Source: Labrys sedimenti (GTDB lineage: Bacteria; Pseudomonadota; Alphaproteobacteria; Rhizobiales; Labraceae). From it: 64,000 bases of DNA. The number at the start of each line of letters is the position of its first letter. Within the stretch, counting starts at the first letter, position 1. The position numbers were made by a program, and so were the translations under genes. Positions 25,953 through 37,147 of this stretch are shown here, piece by piece. The notes beneath the pieces were generated by a model. The model did not search any database. It was not told where the DNA came from and saw only the letters and a program-made list of their open reading frames with translations. The DNA lies in NCBI RefSeq assembly GCF_034424805.1, contig NZ_JAXOUF010000003.1, forward strand, positions 248,001 through 312,000, given 5' to 3'.

Positions 25953-28900
25953 ATGCCCGGCATCTCCACCCCCTTCATCCGCTATCCCGTGGCCACCACG
26001 CTCCTGATGGTGGGCATCCTGTTCGTGGGCATCATCGCCTATCCCCAATTGCCGGTGGCGCCGCTGCCGGAAGTGGACTTCCCGACCATCCAGGTCTCCG
26101 CCAGCCTGCCGGGTGCCGATCCCGCCACCATGGCCTCGTCGGTCGCCCAGCCTTTGGAGACGCAGTTCTCGCTGATCCCCGGTATTTCGGAGATGACCTC
26201 GTCGAGCCAGACGAGCTCGACCCAGATCACCCTGCAATTCGACCTCTCCCGCAACATTGACGGCGCAGGCGCCGACGTGTTGGCTGCCATCAATGCCGCC
26301 AACGGGCAATTGCCCAAGAACATGCCGAGCCCGCCGACCTATCGGAAGGTGAATCCGGCCGATTCCCCCATCCTGCTGCTCGGCGCCACTTCCGACACGC
26401 TGCCCTTGACCGAGGTTTCCGACCAGGCTCTCACCAAGCTGGCCCAGGCCATCAGCCAGATCGGCGGTGTCGGCCAGGTCAATGTCGGCGGCCAGCAGAC
26501 CCCGTCCATCCGGGTCCAGGTCGATCCCGCCAAGCTGGTGGCCAAGGGATTGTCGATGGAGGACGTGCGAACACCGCTCGCCGTCACCACCGTCAACAAC
26601 CCCAAGGGTACCTTCAACGGCGCCACCCGCTCCTACACCATCTATGCCAACGACCAGCTCACCGACGCCAAGGACTGGAACGACGTCATCATCGCCTATC
26701 GCAATGGCAGTCCCGTGCGCGTGCGCGACATCGGGCAGGCGGTCAGCGCCCCCCAGGACGACACCCAGGCCGGCTGGGCCGACGGCAAGCGCGGCGTCTT
26801 CCTGGTGATCTTCAAGCAGCCCGGTGCCAACGTCATCGATACCGTCGACAATGTCATGAAGGTGCTGCCCCGCCTGGAGGCCGGCATCTCGCCCGCCATC
26901 AAGATCTCGGTGCTGTCGGACCGTACCCAGACCATCCGCGCCGCCGTGAAGGACGTGCAGTTCACGCTGCTGCTTACCATCGGCCTCGTTGTCATGGTCA
27001 TCTTCGTCTTCCTGCGCAGTGTGTGGGCCACGGTGATCCCCTCCATCACCGTGCCGCTGGCCTTGCTGGGCGCCTGCGCCCTGATGTGGCTGGCCGGCTA
27101 CAGCCTCGACAATCTCTCGCTGATGGCGCTGACCATCGCAGTGGGCTTCGTGGTCGACGATGCCATCGTCATGCTGGAGAACATCACCCGCCATATCGAG
27201 GAGGGCGAGAAGCCGATGGCTGCCGCCCTCAAGGGGGCCGGCGAGATCGGCTTCACCATCCTCTCGATCAGCATCTCGCTGATCGCCGTGCTGATCCCGC
27301 TCCTCCTGATGAGCGGCATCATCGGGCGGCTGTTCCGGGAATTCGCGATCACGCTCGCCATGACCATCGTGGTCTCGGCCTTCGTGTCGCTGACCCTGAC
27401 GCCGATGATGGCCTCGCGCTTCCTCAAGCCGATCCATGAGGAGCGTCACGGCAGACTCTACAAGCTCAGTGAATCCTTCTTCGAGGGCATGGTGAACGCC
27501 TATGAGCGTGGCCTCGACCTGGTGCTGCGCTTCCGCTTCATCACCCTGCTGACCTTCTTCGCCACGGTAGCGTTGTCGGGCTACCTGTTCGTGATCATCC
27601 CCAAGGGCTTCTTCCCGCAGCAGGATACCGGCCTGATCACCGGCGTCGTCGAGGCGGCGCAGGATACTTCGGTGGCCGATATGGCGCGCCATATGGAGGA
27701 ACTCGGGGCCATCGTGTTGAAGGACCCGGCCATCGCCCATATGGCGATGCGCATGGGCGGCAACGGCAACACCCTCAATGACGGCACCATGTACATCACG
27801 CTGAAGCCGCGCGACGAGCGCAGCGCCTCGGCCGACCAGGTGATCCGTCGCCTGCAGCGCCAGACCGCCTCGGTCGAGGGGGCTCGGCTCTATCTGCAAT
27901 CGGCCCAGGACGTGCGCCTGGGCGGCCGGCCCTCGCGCACGCAGTTTCAGTTCACCCTGCAGGGCACCGACATCGACCAGCTCAACCAATGGGCGCCCAA
28001 GCTCCTGGAGGCGATGAAGGCGATGCCGGAACTGCGCGACGTCGCCTCCGACCAGCAGGCATCCGGCACCACGCTGACCCTGTCGATCGACCGCGACCAG
28101 GCGGCCCGCTACGGGCTGACGCCCGACATCATCGATGCCACGCTGTACGATGCCTTCGGCCAGCGCCAGATCGCCCAGTTCTCGACCCAGCTCTCGACCT
28201 ATTACGTCATCCTGGAGGTGCTGCCCTCGCTGCAGAAGAGCACGGCGACGCTGCAGCAGGTCTATCTGCGCTCGCCAACCACCGGGGGAGAGGTGCCCCT
28301 TTCGGCCTTTGCGAAATGGAGCACCGATCCGGTCCGCCCGCTCGCCATCAACCATCAGGGGCAATTCCCGGCGGTGACGATCTCCTTCAACCTGGCGCCC
28401 GGCGTGGCGCTCGGGCAGGCGACGGTTGCCATCGAGGCCCTGGAAAAGCGCATGGAGCTGCCGGCCACCATCGGCTCGACCTTCCAGGGCACGGCTCAGG
28501 CCTTCCAGGACTCGCTCGCCTCGGTGCCGATGCTGATCGTCGCGGCCCTGGTGGTGGTCTACCTGATCCTCGGCATCCTCTATGAGAGCTTCATCCACCC
28601 CCTCACCATCCTCTCGACCCTGCCTTCGGCAGGTGTGGGAGCGCTGGCGACGCTGCTGCTGTTCCATTTCGACTTCAGCCTGATCGCCCTGATCGGGGTC
28701 ATCCTGCTGATCGGCATCGTCAAGAAGAACGGCATCATGCTGGTGGATTTCGCCATCGTCGCCGAGCGCGACCACCGCATGAGCGCCGTGGAGGCGATAA
28801 GGCGAGCCTGCCTCCTGCGCTTCCGGCCGATCCTGATGACCACCATGGCCGCCTTGCTCGGCGGCGTGCCGCTGATGCTGGGCTCCGGCACCGGCTCGGA

Positions 28901-29132
28901 GATCCGCCAGCCTCTCGGCTATGCCATGGTCGGCGGCCTCATCGTCAGCCAGGTGCTGACCCTGTTCACCACGCCGGTGATCTATCTCTACCTCGACGGC
29001 TTTTCGAAATGGCTGAGAAGCGGCCGCGATTCAGGCGAGCCGAGCGAGCCGCCGGAAGCCGTCCTGGCGGGAGAGCCGAGGGAGGACCAGGATCTAGTCC
29101 TGCCCGAACCGCGCGCGGTAGCGATGCGGTGA
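25953..29132 (+). CDS. RND multidrug efflux pump (MdtB/AcrB-like)
   Basis: A 1059-residue HAE1-type inner-membrane pump with 12 membrane helices and two large periplasmic loops. It begins ISTPFIRYPVATTLLMVGIL. The proton-relay aspartates lie in helix 4 (VGFVVDDAIVMLEN), and the relay lysine region is GIVKKNGIMLVDFAI in helix 10. The fold positions GPTGSE-like and SLNDGTMYITLKP segments fit MdtB/MdtC more than AcrB. The gene follows the adaptor after 2 bases. No outer-membrane factor gene is adjacent, so a TolC-like channel from elsewhere is needed. The last 45 residues are acidic and Pro-rich. Confidence 0.93.
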   Translation: MPGISTPFIRYPVATTLLMVGILFVGIIAYPQLPVAPLPEVDFPTIQVSASLPGADPATMASSVAQPLETQFSLIPGISEMTSSSQTSSTQITLQFDLSRNIDGAGADVLAAINAANGQLPKNMPSPPTYRKVNPADSPILLLGATSDTLPLTEVSDQALTKLAQAISQIGGVGQVNVGGQQTPSIRVQVDPAKLVAKGLSMEDVRTPLAVTTVNNPKGTFNGATRSYTIYANDQLTDAKDWNDVIIAYRNGSPVRVRDIGQAVSAPQDDTQAGWADGKRGVFLVIFKQPGANVIDTVDNVMKVLPRLEAGISPAIKISVLSDRTQTIRAAVKDVQFTLLLTIGLVVMVIFVFLRSVWATVIPSITVPLALLGACALMWLAGYSLDNLSLMALTIAVGFVVDDAIVMLENITRHIEEGEKPMAAALKGAGEIGFTILSISISLIAVLIPLLLMSGIIGRLFREFAITLAMTIVVSAFVSLTLTPMMASRFLKPIHEERHGRLYKLSESFFEGMVNAYERGLDLVLRFRFITLLTFFATVALSGYLFVIIPKGFFPQQDTGLITGVVEAAQDTSVADMARHMEELGAIVLKDPAIAHMAMRMGGNGNTLNDGTMYITLKPRDERSASADQVIRRLQRQTASVEGARLYLQSAQDVRLGGRPSRTQFQFTLQGTDIDQLNQWAPKLLEAMKAMPELRDVASDQQASGTTLTLSIDRDQAARYGLTPDIIDATLYDAFGQRQIAQFSTQLSTYYVILEVLPSLQKSTATLQQVYLRSPTTGGEVPLSAFAKWSTDPVRPLAINHQGQFPAVTISFNLAPGVALGQATVAIEALEKRMELPATIGSTFQGTAQAFQDSLASVPMLIVAALVVVYLILGILYESFIHPLTILSTLPSAGVGALATLLLFHFDFSLIALIGVILLIGIVKKNGIMLVDFAIVAERDHRMSAVEAIRRACLLRFRPILMTTMAALLGGVPLMLGSGTGSEIRQPLGYAMVGGLIVSQVLTLFTTPVIYLYLDGFSKWLRSGRDSGEPSEPPEAVLAGEPREDQDLVLPEPRAVAMR

Positions 29133-29144
29133 AGGCGAGCTTTC

Positions 29145-29972
29145 TCAGGCGGCCCGCACGATCATCTCGATGGGCGCAATCAGCCCGTCGGCGAGGGCCG
29201 ACATCACATTGCCGATGCGCAGCGGGGCGTTCTCGCCCATCAGGACCTGGGGACCGAGCGGCGAGGGGCCGTCGCGCGCGACCTTCTCCCTCATCTCGCG
29301 GCCCAGCCGAAGGGCAAGGTCGCGATGGCTGCGCTCGAGTTCCAGGCTGAAGCCGGCCTGGGCCAGGGCCTGGCGGTAGCGGCTCGGCGGCTCCACGAAG
29401 CTGGTGGCCGAGGTCATCGCCCAGGGCATCGGGTAGGGCAATTCCCCCTTGTCCTGGTGCATGATGTCGTAGACGCCGAAGCGTGCTCCCGGCCTGAGCA
29501 CCCGGCGTATCTCGCGAAAGAGCATATCCTTGTCGGCGATGTTCATGCCGACATGGAACAGGGTGGCGCCGTCGAAGGTCGCGGTCTCGAAAGGCAGAGC
29601 GAGGGCGCTGCCCTGCACGAAGGAGACCCGTCCCGACAGGTGGCAGCGCCGGGTCACCGCTTCCGCCACCGTGACGAATTCGGCAGTGAGGTCGATACCA
29701 GTGACGCTGCAGCCGAGCGCCTGCGCCAGATGCCGCGCCGGCCCGCCGATGCCCGAGCCGACATCGAGCACATGCATGGCATGGGTGAAACCGAGATCTT
29801 CCGCCAGCTCCTCGGTGGCGGCCGCCCAGCCCAGATGGAACTCGTCGATGCCGGCGAGGTCGGCAGTGGTAAGGCGGTCGGGATCCTTGCCGGCGGCCTC
29901 CAGCGCCGCGAAGAGCGTGCGTTCGAGCGAACCTTGCGTGTAATGGCTGGCGACGGCGCCTTCGATGTCCAT
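29145..29972 (-). CDS. Class I SAM-dependent methyltransferase
   Basis: A 275-residue methyltransferase. SAM motif I is VLDVGSGIGGPARHLAQALG (about residues 72-91), followed by VTGIDLTAEFV, then the DGATLFHVGMNIADK segment and RVLRPGARFGVYDIM. The fold and N-terminus resemble small-molecule methyltransferases of the tocopherol/sarcosine type; the substrate is unknown. I chose the ATG at 29972, preceded by AAAGGA at 7 bases, rather than the earlier one at 30050. It is convergent with the RND pump gene, with 12 bases between stops. Confidence 0.85.
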   Translation of the reverse strand: MDIEGAVASHYTQGSLERTLFAALEAAGKDPDRLTTADLAGIDEFHLGWAAATEELAEDLGFTHAMHVLDVGSGIGGPARHLAQALGCSVTGIDLTAEFVTVAEAVTRRCHLSGRVSFVQGSALALPFETATFDGATLFHVGMNIADKDMLFREIRRVLRPGARFGVYDIMHQDKGELPYPMPWAMTSATSFVEPPSRYRQALAQAGFSLELERSHRDLALRLGREMREKVARDGPSPLGPQVLMGENAPLRIGNVMSALADGLIAPIEMIVRAA

Positions 29973-30330
29973 GGCCACATCCTTTCTTGGCGGGATGGTA
30001 TTAAGCGGTGGCATCGTAAGTTCGGCGGCCACTATACCGCGGGCGGCCAAGCAATGACAGACATGCCGCAGTATCGGCTGGAGCGCGCGGGGGACTTGCC
30101 CTGCGCAGGCGCTTTGTCATAAGCGTTCTAGAAAGCGTCTTGTGATTTTTTCGGGAATCGCCGGGAGTTGCAAAGACGCCCAAGCCAATCCATCGGATTG
30201 GCTTGAAAACAAAGAGCTGGAGTGAAAGGGCGTTTTCGCGAAGACGCGCTTTGCTCCAGAGGAAACGCCGGTTCCGAAGCCGGCGCGGGTTGCAAGGCCG
30301 GGGCACGACCCCGGCCGATGGGAGGAAGGC
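29973..30330. repeat. Intergenic region with palindromic repeats
   Basis: This 358-base gap lies between the divergent methyltransferase and acs genes. GCGTCTT (30135-30141) pairs with AAGACGC (30173-30179), and CAAGCCAATCC (30181-30191) pairs perfectly with GGATTGGCTTG (30195-30205). A similar GCGTCTTTGCGATT-type palindrome occurs at 51820-51853 and near 54522-54556. The acs leader is therefore repeat-rich. GGGAGGAAGG precedes the acs ATG. I see no small gene. Confidence 0.65.
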
Positions 30331-32277
<1,947 letters not shown>

Positions 32278-32282
32278 CGCTG

Positions 32283-33017
32283 GTGTTGAGGCGGGCGCTT
32301 CTTGTCGCGCTCGCTTGCAGCGTGGGCATGATCGCGCCGGCGCGGGCGGAGGAGGGGCCGTTGCTCCCGGATGCCGCCCGCTTCGAGGCGGCCTTCAAGC
32401 CTGGCGCGAGCGGCACGGTCGAGGGGACATCGGTGCCGTTCGACAGCCGCGTCCTCGGTGAGGTCACGGTGTCCAGCGGCCAGATCGTGGCCTGCGATCC
32501 CTTCGTCTTCATCGAGGCCAAGCCCTTCATTCGTACCGTGCCGAAGGGGCGCTTTCCCGTACGCATCGCGATCATGCGTTCGCAGCGTTTCGACGATCGC
32601 ATCGCCTTTGCGCGCGTCGAATTCTCGCAGGCGCCGGTGGTGACCTGGGAACAGGCTTTGGTGCCGGGGCAGGACCCGGCCAAGCTGGGCAAGGACGAAT
32701 ATTACGGCTTTCCGGTCGATGCGGGCACCGGCGCCTTCCTCGACCCTGCTGCCGGCGCGGAGATTGCCGCCCTGCCCGCCGAGCAGATGCAGGCTCTCGA
32801 TGACGACTGGATCCGGCAGGGCGAGAGCTATGGCAAGGAGCACGGGCTACCCTTCGCCCTGCCGGTCTCCCGAGGTGCCCATGCCATGGTGCTGTTTTCG
32901 AGCGGCTGGGGCGATGGAGCCTATCCGTCCTGGTTCGGCCTGGCGGCCGACGGCAGCGTGGCCATGCTGCTGACCGATCTGCGCGTGGTGGATGACGCCC
33001 CGGACCGGCGAGAATAA
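32283..33017 (+). CDS. DUF4241 exported protein
   Basis: A 244-residue protein with a signal peptide (about residues 1-22, ending APARA). It matches the DUF4241 pattern: GRFPVRIAIMRS, RIAFARVEFSQAP, YYGFPVDAGTGAFLDPAAG, and SGWGDGAYPSWFGLAADG near the end. Function unknown. The GTG at 32283 is 5 bases after the acs stop, so it may be co-transcribed. A signal peptide is unusual for a family often annotated as cytoplasmic, which suggests the mature protein works in the periplasm. Confidence 0.8.
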   Translation: MLRRALLVALACSVGMIAPARAEEGPLLPDAARFEAAFKPGASGTVEGTSVPFDSRVLGEVTVSSGQIVACDPFVFIEAKPFIRTVPKGRFPVRIAIMRSQRFDDRIAFARVEFSQAPVVTWEQALVPGQDPAKLGKDEYYGFPVDAGTGAFLDPAAGAEIAALPAEQMQALDDDWIRQGESYGKEHGLPFALPVSRGAHAMVLFSSGWGDGAYPSWFGLAADGSVAMLLTDLRVVDDAPDRRE

Positions 33018-33144
33018 TGCCTGGCATCCCCGATCGCGCCAATTTTCGTCGCTTGCGGACTTTTGCCTTTCACAACAAGTGTCTAAACAGGATGGATCGG
33101 CCTTCCCCTTATTCCTGCCTCCACCAGAGGCGGGCTAGCTTGCC

Positions 33145-34941
33145 ATGTTCCATCAGCGTTTTTCCCGCCAGGCTCTCAACCTCGCCTTCGACCGGATCAT
33201 CCCTGGCTGGATGCGCCTGCTGGTGCGGCGCAGCGAGAGCGGCATGGTCGCGCTCGCGGCCGTGGTGGGCGCGCTGGCCGGCGTGGCGGTCTACGCCGTC
33301 GCGGCCACCGCGCAGCTCGCACATGAGCTCTTCTTCGGCCTGCAATCGGAAGAGCGGCTGAGCGGAACCCTCGGCCTGCCGGTGATCCTGGCGGTGTCGA
33401 TGCCGGCTGTCGGCGGCATCCTGCTTGGCCTGGTCAACCTGATGCTGGCGCGGGGCCGCTCGGCCCGCCCGGTCGATCCGATCGAAGCCAATGCCCTGCA
33501 TGGTGGGCGCCTCTCGCTCACCGGCAGCGTCATCGTGGTTGTACAGACCTGGATCTCCAATGCCTTCGGCGCCTCCGTCGGGCTCGAGGCCGCCTATTCG
33601 CAGATCGGCTCGGGCATCGCCTCGCGGCTGGGGCTCGGTTTTCACCTGCGCCGCGCGGATCTGCGCCTGCTGGTGGGGTGCGGTTCGGCCGGTGCCATCG
33701 CCGGTGCCTTCAGCGCGCCGCTGACCGGCGCCTTCTACGCCTTCGAGATCATCATCGGCACTTATGCCGTTTCGCATCTGGCCCCCGTGGCAGCAGCGGC
33801 CATCGCCGGCACCATCGTCACCCATCTGCTCGGGATCGATTCCTACGCCTTCGTCATCGATGTCGGTTACAAGCCGCAGGCCTCGTCCTTCGTGGCCCTG
33901 GTCGGCCTCGGCCTGTTCAGCGCCGCCGTCGCCATCCTGGTGATGCTGGGCGTCGCCATGACCGAGAAGGGCTTCCGTCGCCTGCCCCTGCCGATCTGGC
34001 TGATGCCCGGACTGGGCGGCCTGATGGTCGGTGGACTTGCCTTGATCACGCCGCAGGTGCTGTCGTCGGGGCATGGTGCGCTGGTGAAGATGCTCGCCGG
34101 CGGCGAGCTGCCGATGCTGATGCTGGGCGGCCTGATCCTGTTGAAGGGGCTCGCCTCCTCCATCTCGCTCGGTTCGGGCTTTCGCGGAGGCCTGTTCTTC
34201 GCCTCGCTCTTCCTCGGCGCCCTGGTCGGCCAATTCTATCTGGGTGGCATCCATCTCTTCTCCCTGGATACGGGGCTGACGCCTCACGCGGCGGCGCTGA
34301 CCGGCATGGCGGCGCTGGCCGCGTCCGTGATGGGCGGCCCGCTGACCATGAGCTTCCTGGTGCTGGAGATGACAGGCGATTTCCAGCTCACCGCCGCCGT
34401 GCTGCTGGCGGTGATCATCGCCAGCATCACCGTGCGCGAGACCTTCGGCTACTCCTTCGCCACCTGGCGCTTCCATCTGCGCGGTGAGGCGATTCGCAGC
34501 GCCCACGACATCGGCTGGGCCCGTGATCTCACCGTCGGCCGCGTGATGCGCAAGCCGGCGCCGACCGTCGACAAGGACGCTTCCCTGGTGGTCTTCCGCA
34601 ACGCCAATCCGCTCGGTGCCACCCATTACATCGTCGCCGTCGACACCCTGACCAACCGCTATGCCGGGCTGATCCGGGTCGCCGATGCCTACCAGGTCAG
34701 CTCCGAGATCCAGGACGGCGCCAATCCCATCGGGGAATTGGCGCTCTATCGTGACGTGGTGCTGACGGCGGGCATGACGCTCAAGGAAGCGACCGAGCGC
34801 ATGGAGGGCTGCGAGGCCGAAGCGCTGGCGGTGGTCAACGAGGCCGGCCATGTCATCGGCCTCCTCTCGGAAGCCCATGCCTTGCGCCGCTATGCCGAGG
34901 CGGCGGACCGCGCCCGCCGCGATCTGGCAGGCGGGGTCTAG
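33145..34941 (+). CDS. CLC-family chloride channel or antiporter with CBS domains
   Basis: A 598-residue CLC protein with about ten to twelve membrane helices in residues 25-430 and two CBS-like segments in the C-terminal 140 residues (VGRVMRKPAPTVDKDASLVV; LALYRDVVLTAGMTLKEATE). Selectivity-region landmarks differ from the canonical ones: the GREGP motif is replaced by ASVGLEAAYSQIGSG, keeping the gating Glu, and the GxFxP-like loop reads GSGFRGGLFFASLFLGAL. So it is a divergent CLC whose ion and mechanism (channel or H+ antiport) are open. No ribosome binding site of note precedes the ATG. Confidence 0.88.
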   Translation: MFHQRFSRQALNLAFDRIIPGWMRLLVRRSESGMVALAAVVGALAGVAVYAVAATAQLAHELFFGLQSEERLSGTLGLPVILAVSMPAVGGILLGLVNLMLARGRSARPVDPIEANALHGGRLSLTGSVIVVVQTWISNAFGASVGLEAAYSQIGSGIASRLGLGFHLRRADLRLLVGCGSAGAIAGAFSAPLTGAFYAFEIIIGTYAVSHLAPVAAAAIAGTIVTHLLGIDSYAFVIDVGYKPQASSFVALVGLGLFSAAVAILVMLGVAMTEKGFRRLPLPIWLMPGLGGLMVGGLALITPQVLSSGHGALVKMLAGGELPMLMLGGLILLKGLASSISLGSGFRGGLFFASLFLGALVGQFYLGGIHLFSLDTGLTPHAAALTGMAALAASVMGGPLTMSFLVLEMTGDFQLTAAVLLAVIIASITVRETFGYSFATWRFHLRGEAIRSAHDIGWARDLTVGRVMRKPAPTVDKDASLVVFRNANPLGATHYIVAVDTLTNRYAGLIRVADAYQVSSEIQDGANPIGELALYRDVVLTAGMTLKEATERMEGCEAEALAVVNEAGHVIGLLSEAHALRRYAEAADRARRDLAGGV

Positions 34942-34951
34942 CGGGTTTCCA

Positions 34952-35986
34952 TTAACGCGAGGGCTGGACCCGGGCCAGGAAGGCGAGGATCTCGTCGGCG
35001 ATCTGGCGGTGCAGGGCCGAGCGGTCGCGGGTGCCACCGTCCCGGCAGACGAAACTCTCGCCCGGGGCGATCTTCTCGATGGCAGCCGACGCTTCCGGCA
35101 GGCAGAGCTGCATGAAGCTGAAATGTGTGGCGTCAGGGATGGGCAGATAGCGCGTGGCCGCCTGCGGCAGGCTTTTGGCAACGAACTCGGAATCCTGCCG
35201 CAAGGCGACGATGCCGGGAACCTCGGTGCCTGCCGCCAGGACCAGCACGGGTATCCGGACACCCGCCAGGCTTTGCGGCGTGAAGCCGAGCGCAGGTCCG
35301 AGGTCCAGGGAAACCACGGTTCCGATCCTGGCATCGCTGAGATCGGCGCCCAGTTTGACGGGATCGGCCTTGCCGTCGCGCAGCCCGAGAGCCGTGAAGG
35401 CCTCGCAATGCGGTGCGCAGGCGGCGGAAAGGCGGCTGACGTCGTAGCGACCGCCGGCGAGAGCCATCACGGTCCAGCCGCCGAGAGAATGGCCGATGGC
35501 GGCGATGCGGCCCGCCTCGATGGGGCCGGCCAAGCCGGGATCGGCGTTGAGGGCATCGAGAACCCGGCTGAGATCATGCGGGCGTTCCCACAGGCGGACG
35601 GCTTGTTCGGGCCGGCGGTCGGAGGTGGTCGTGCCGGGATGGTCCGGTGCCGCCACGACATAGCCGTGCCCGGCGAGTTCTCCCGCCAGCCAGTTCAGGT
35701 TCCGCCAACTGCCGCCGAAGCCATGTGACAGCAGGACGAGCGGATGGCTGCCGCTCGCGGGCGGTGCGTTCTCCACGACCTGGATGCCGGGAAAGATCCC
35801 GTCCCGGCCGCCCACCGTCGTCACGGGGCCGGAGGCGGCGGTCGGATACCACAGACGCGCCTGCAGCGGGCGCTCGCCGCCCGGATCGGGGATGTTGAAC
35901 ACCTTGGTGGCGATCGGCTCGCCGGCCAGGGCAGCATGGCCTGCCAGGCAGACGGCAAGGACGAGGAGGAAAGAGAAACGGCGCAT
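34952..35986 (-). CDS. Secreted alpha/beta hydrolase (dienelactone hydrolase/PAF-AH-like)
   Basis: A 344-residue protein with a signal peptide (about residues 1-21). The core has an alpha/beta-hydrolase nucleophile GHSLGGW (Ser about residue 166), PLVLLSHGFGGSWRN for the oxyanion loop, an acidic candidate in VLVLAAGTEV, and the catalytic His in DATHFSFMQLCLP. This resembles predicted dienelactone hydrolases and PAF-acetylhydrolase-like esterases. The substrate is unknown. The stop lies 10 bases from the convergent CLC stop. Only 190 bases, without recognisable features except the palindrome, separate it from the divergent GntR gene. Confidence 0.8.
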   Translation of the reverse strand: MRRFSFLLVLAVCLAGHAALAGEPIATKVFNIPDPGGERPLQARLWYPTAASGPVTTVGGRDGIFPGIQVVENAPPASGSHPLVLLSHGFGGSWRNLNWLAGELAGHGYVVAAPDHPGTTTSDRRPEQAVRLWERPHDLSRVLDALNADPGLAGPIEAGRIAAIGHSLGGWTVMALAGGRYDVSRLSAACAPHCEAFTALGLRDGKADPVKLGADLSDARIGTVVSLDLGPALGFTPQSLAGVRIPVLVLAAGTEVPGIVALRQDSEFVAKSLPQAATRYLPIPDATHFSFMQLCLPEASAAIEKIAPGESFVCRDGGTRDRSALHRQIADEILAFLARVQPSR

Positions 35987-36146
35987 GAAACGCTCCAGGG
36001 ATGGGTTGACGCCGCCTTCCTGCGGCTCAACGGCCTGATCCAGCGACCTGGAACGTGTTTGAGGTCGTACCGGAAGACGATGGGAGACCGCCCTGTCTCG
36101 GTGCGGTCATCCCGGGCCATTGACGTCGCATACGAGAATAGCTAGG

Positions 36147-36166
36147 ATATCTGATATATCAGATAT
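36147..36166 (+). promoter_or_regulatory. 20-bp perfect palindrome, probable GntR operator
   Basis: ATATCTGATA followed by its exact reverse complement lies 10 bases before the chosen ATG of the GntR gene and overlaps an alternative ATG at 36165. A site here would cover the promoter or ribosome binding region, so the regulator probably represses its own operon (kduI, kduD, kdgT). I see no second copy before kduI. Confidence 0.65.
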
Positions 36167-36176
36167 GGTGAGAGTG

Positions 36177-36938
36177 ATGAGCGCCTTTGGCCATTTCCAG
36201 GATCGCACCGGCGGGCGGCCGCTTGCGGCTCAACCGGGCCTGACGACGGCAGCAACCGTGCATCGGGCATTGCGGGACGAGATCGTCTCCATGATCAGAT
36301 TGCCTGGCGAGAAGATCGCCGAGGCTGAGGTCGCGACGGCGCATGCCGTCAGCCGCACGCCGGTCCGCGAGGCGCTGCTGCGCCTGGCCGACGAGGGGCT
36401 GGTCGAGATCGCAGCGCGGTCGGCCACGCGCGTGGCCCGCATTCCCGCCGCCATCCTGCCGGATGCGATCTTCGTGCGCTCGGCCGTCGAGCACGCCACG
36501 GCGCGCGCCGCCGCCCATCAGGCTCGGGGCAGCAGCGTCACTCTGCTGCGCGGCCTCATCGAGCGTCAGCGTGAGAGCCTCGGGTCCGGCGACACCAATG
36601 GCTTTCACGAGGCGGACGAAGCGTTTCACGCCGCCCTCGCCATGGCAGCAGGCCGGCCTGGCGCCTGGGAGATGGTGCAGCAGGTCAAGACCCAGCTCGA
36701 CCGCTATCGCCGGCTGACCCTGCCGGAAGCCGGACGCATGCTGCGCGTCGTCGAGGAGCACGGCGCCATCGTCGATGCCATCGAGGCCCATGATGCCGAG
36801 AAGGCGGGGCTTGCCATGGACCATCATCTCGACGGGCTGCGGCGGAGCCTGGCCTCCATCCGCGATCACAACCCGGACTATTTCTCAGGGGATGCCGCCG
36901 GCATCTCCGCCGCCTTCGAGACGCTGCTGTTCCGGTGA
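36177..36938 (+). CDS. GntR/FadR-family regulator of the kdu genes
   Basis: A 253-residue FCD-type GntR regulator. The winged helix is at about residues 25-85 (VHRALRDEIVSMIRLPGEKI, VSRTPVREALLRLADEGLVE), and the FCD ligand domain follows (HEADEAFHAALAMAAGRPGA, HGAIVDAIEAHDAEKAGLAMDHH, with metal-binding His/Asp). Members often sense sugar acids. A start at 36165 is also possible, but that ATG lies inside the palindrome. It lies upstream of kduI on the same strand, so the natural ligand may be a ketouronate intermediate; this is inferred from context only. Confidence 0.87.
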   Translation: MSAFGHFQDRTGGRPLAAQPGLTTAATVHRALRDEIVSMIRLPGEKIAEAEVATAHAVSRTPVREALLRLADEGLVEIAARSATRVARIPAAILPDAIFVRSAVEHATARAAAHQARGSSVTLLRGLIERQRESLGSGDTNGFHEADEAFHAALAMAAGRPGAWEMVQQVKTQLDRYRRLTLPEAGRMLRVVEEHGAIVDAIEAHDAEKAGLAMDHHLDGLRRSLASIRDHNPDYFSGDAAGISAAFETLLFR

Positions 36939-36967
36939 GGAGCTGTTCGTACATCAGCGCTCTGTCG

Positions 36968-37069
36968 TCCCCGGCACGGCCGAAGGCCGTGGGAAGGGGA
37001 TCCAGGAGCCATAAGTTGTGTCCTGCAGCCCCTGGATCCCCTTCTCGGGGTCTTCGACCCCGCCGGGGA
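36968..37069. repeat. Nested palindromic repeat between gntR and kduI
   Basis: TCCCCGGC (36968-36975) pairs with GCCGGGGA (37062-37069), and inside this GGGGATCCAGG (36996-37006) pairs perfectly with CCTGGATCCCC (37031-37041). A smaller ACGGCC-GAAG-GGCCGT-like hairpin is in the left arm. It would form a branched RNA structure in the intercistronic region. Confidence 0.65.
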
Positions 37070-37147
37070 TGCCAATCCTCGATTCACCTATTCGCGAACG
37101 GTTCTTGAGCGGCTCATCCCAGCGATCCCGACAATCAGAAAGCCCCT

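Noticed and set aside
25905..28775. A 956-residue open frame on the minus strand opposite the RND pump
   Set aside because: It is a mirror of a high-GC gene on the other strand, is His/Gln/Gly/Arg-rich and has no domain pattern; the plus-strand frame is an unmistakable RND pump.
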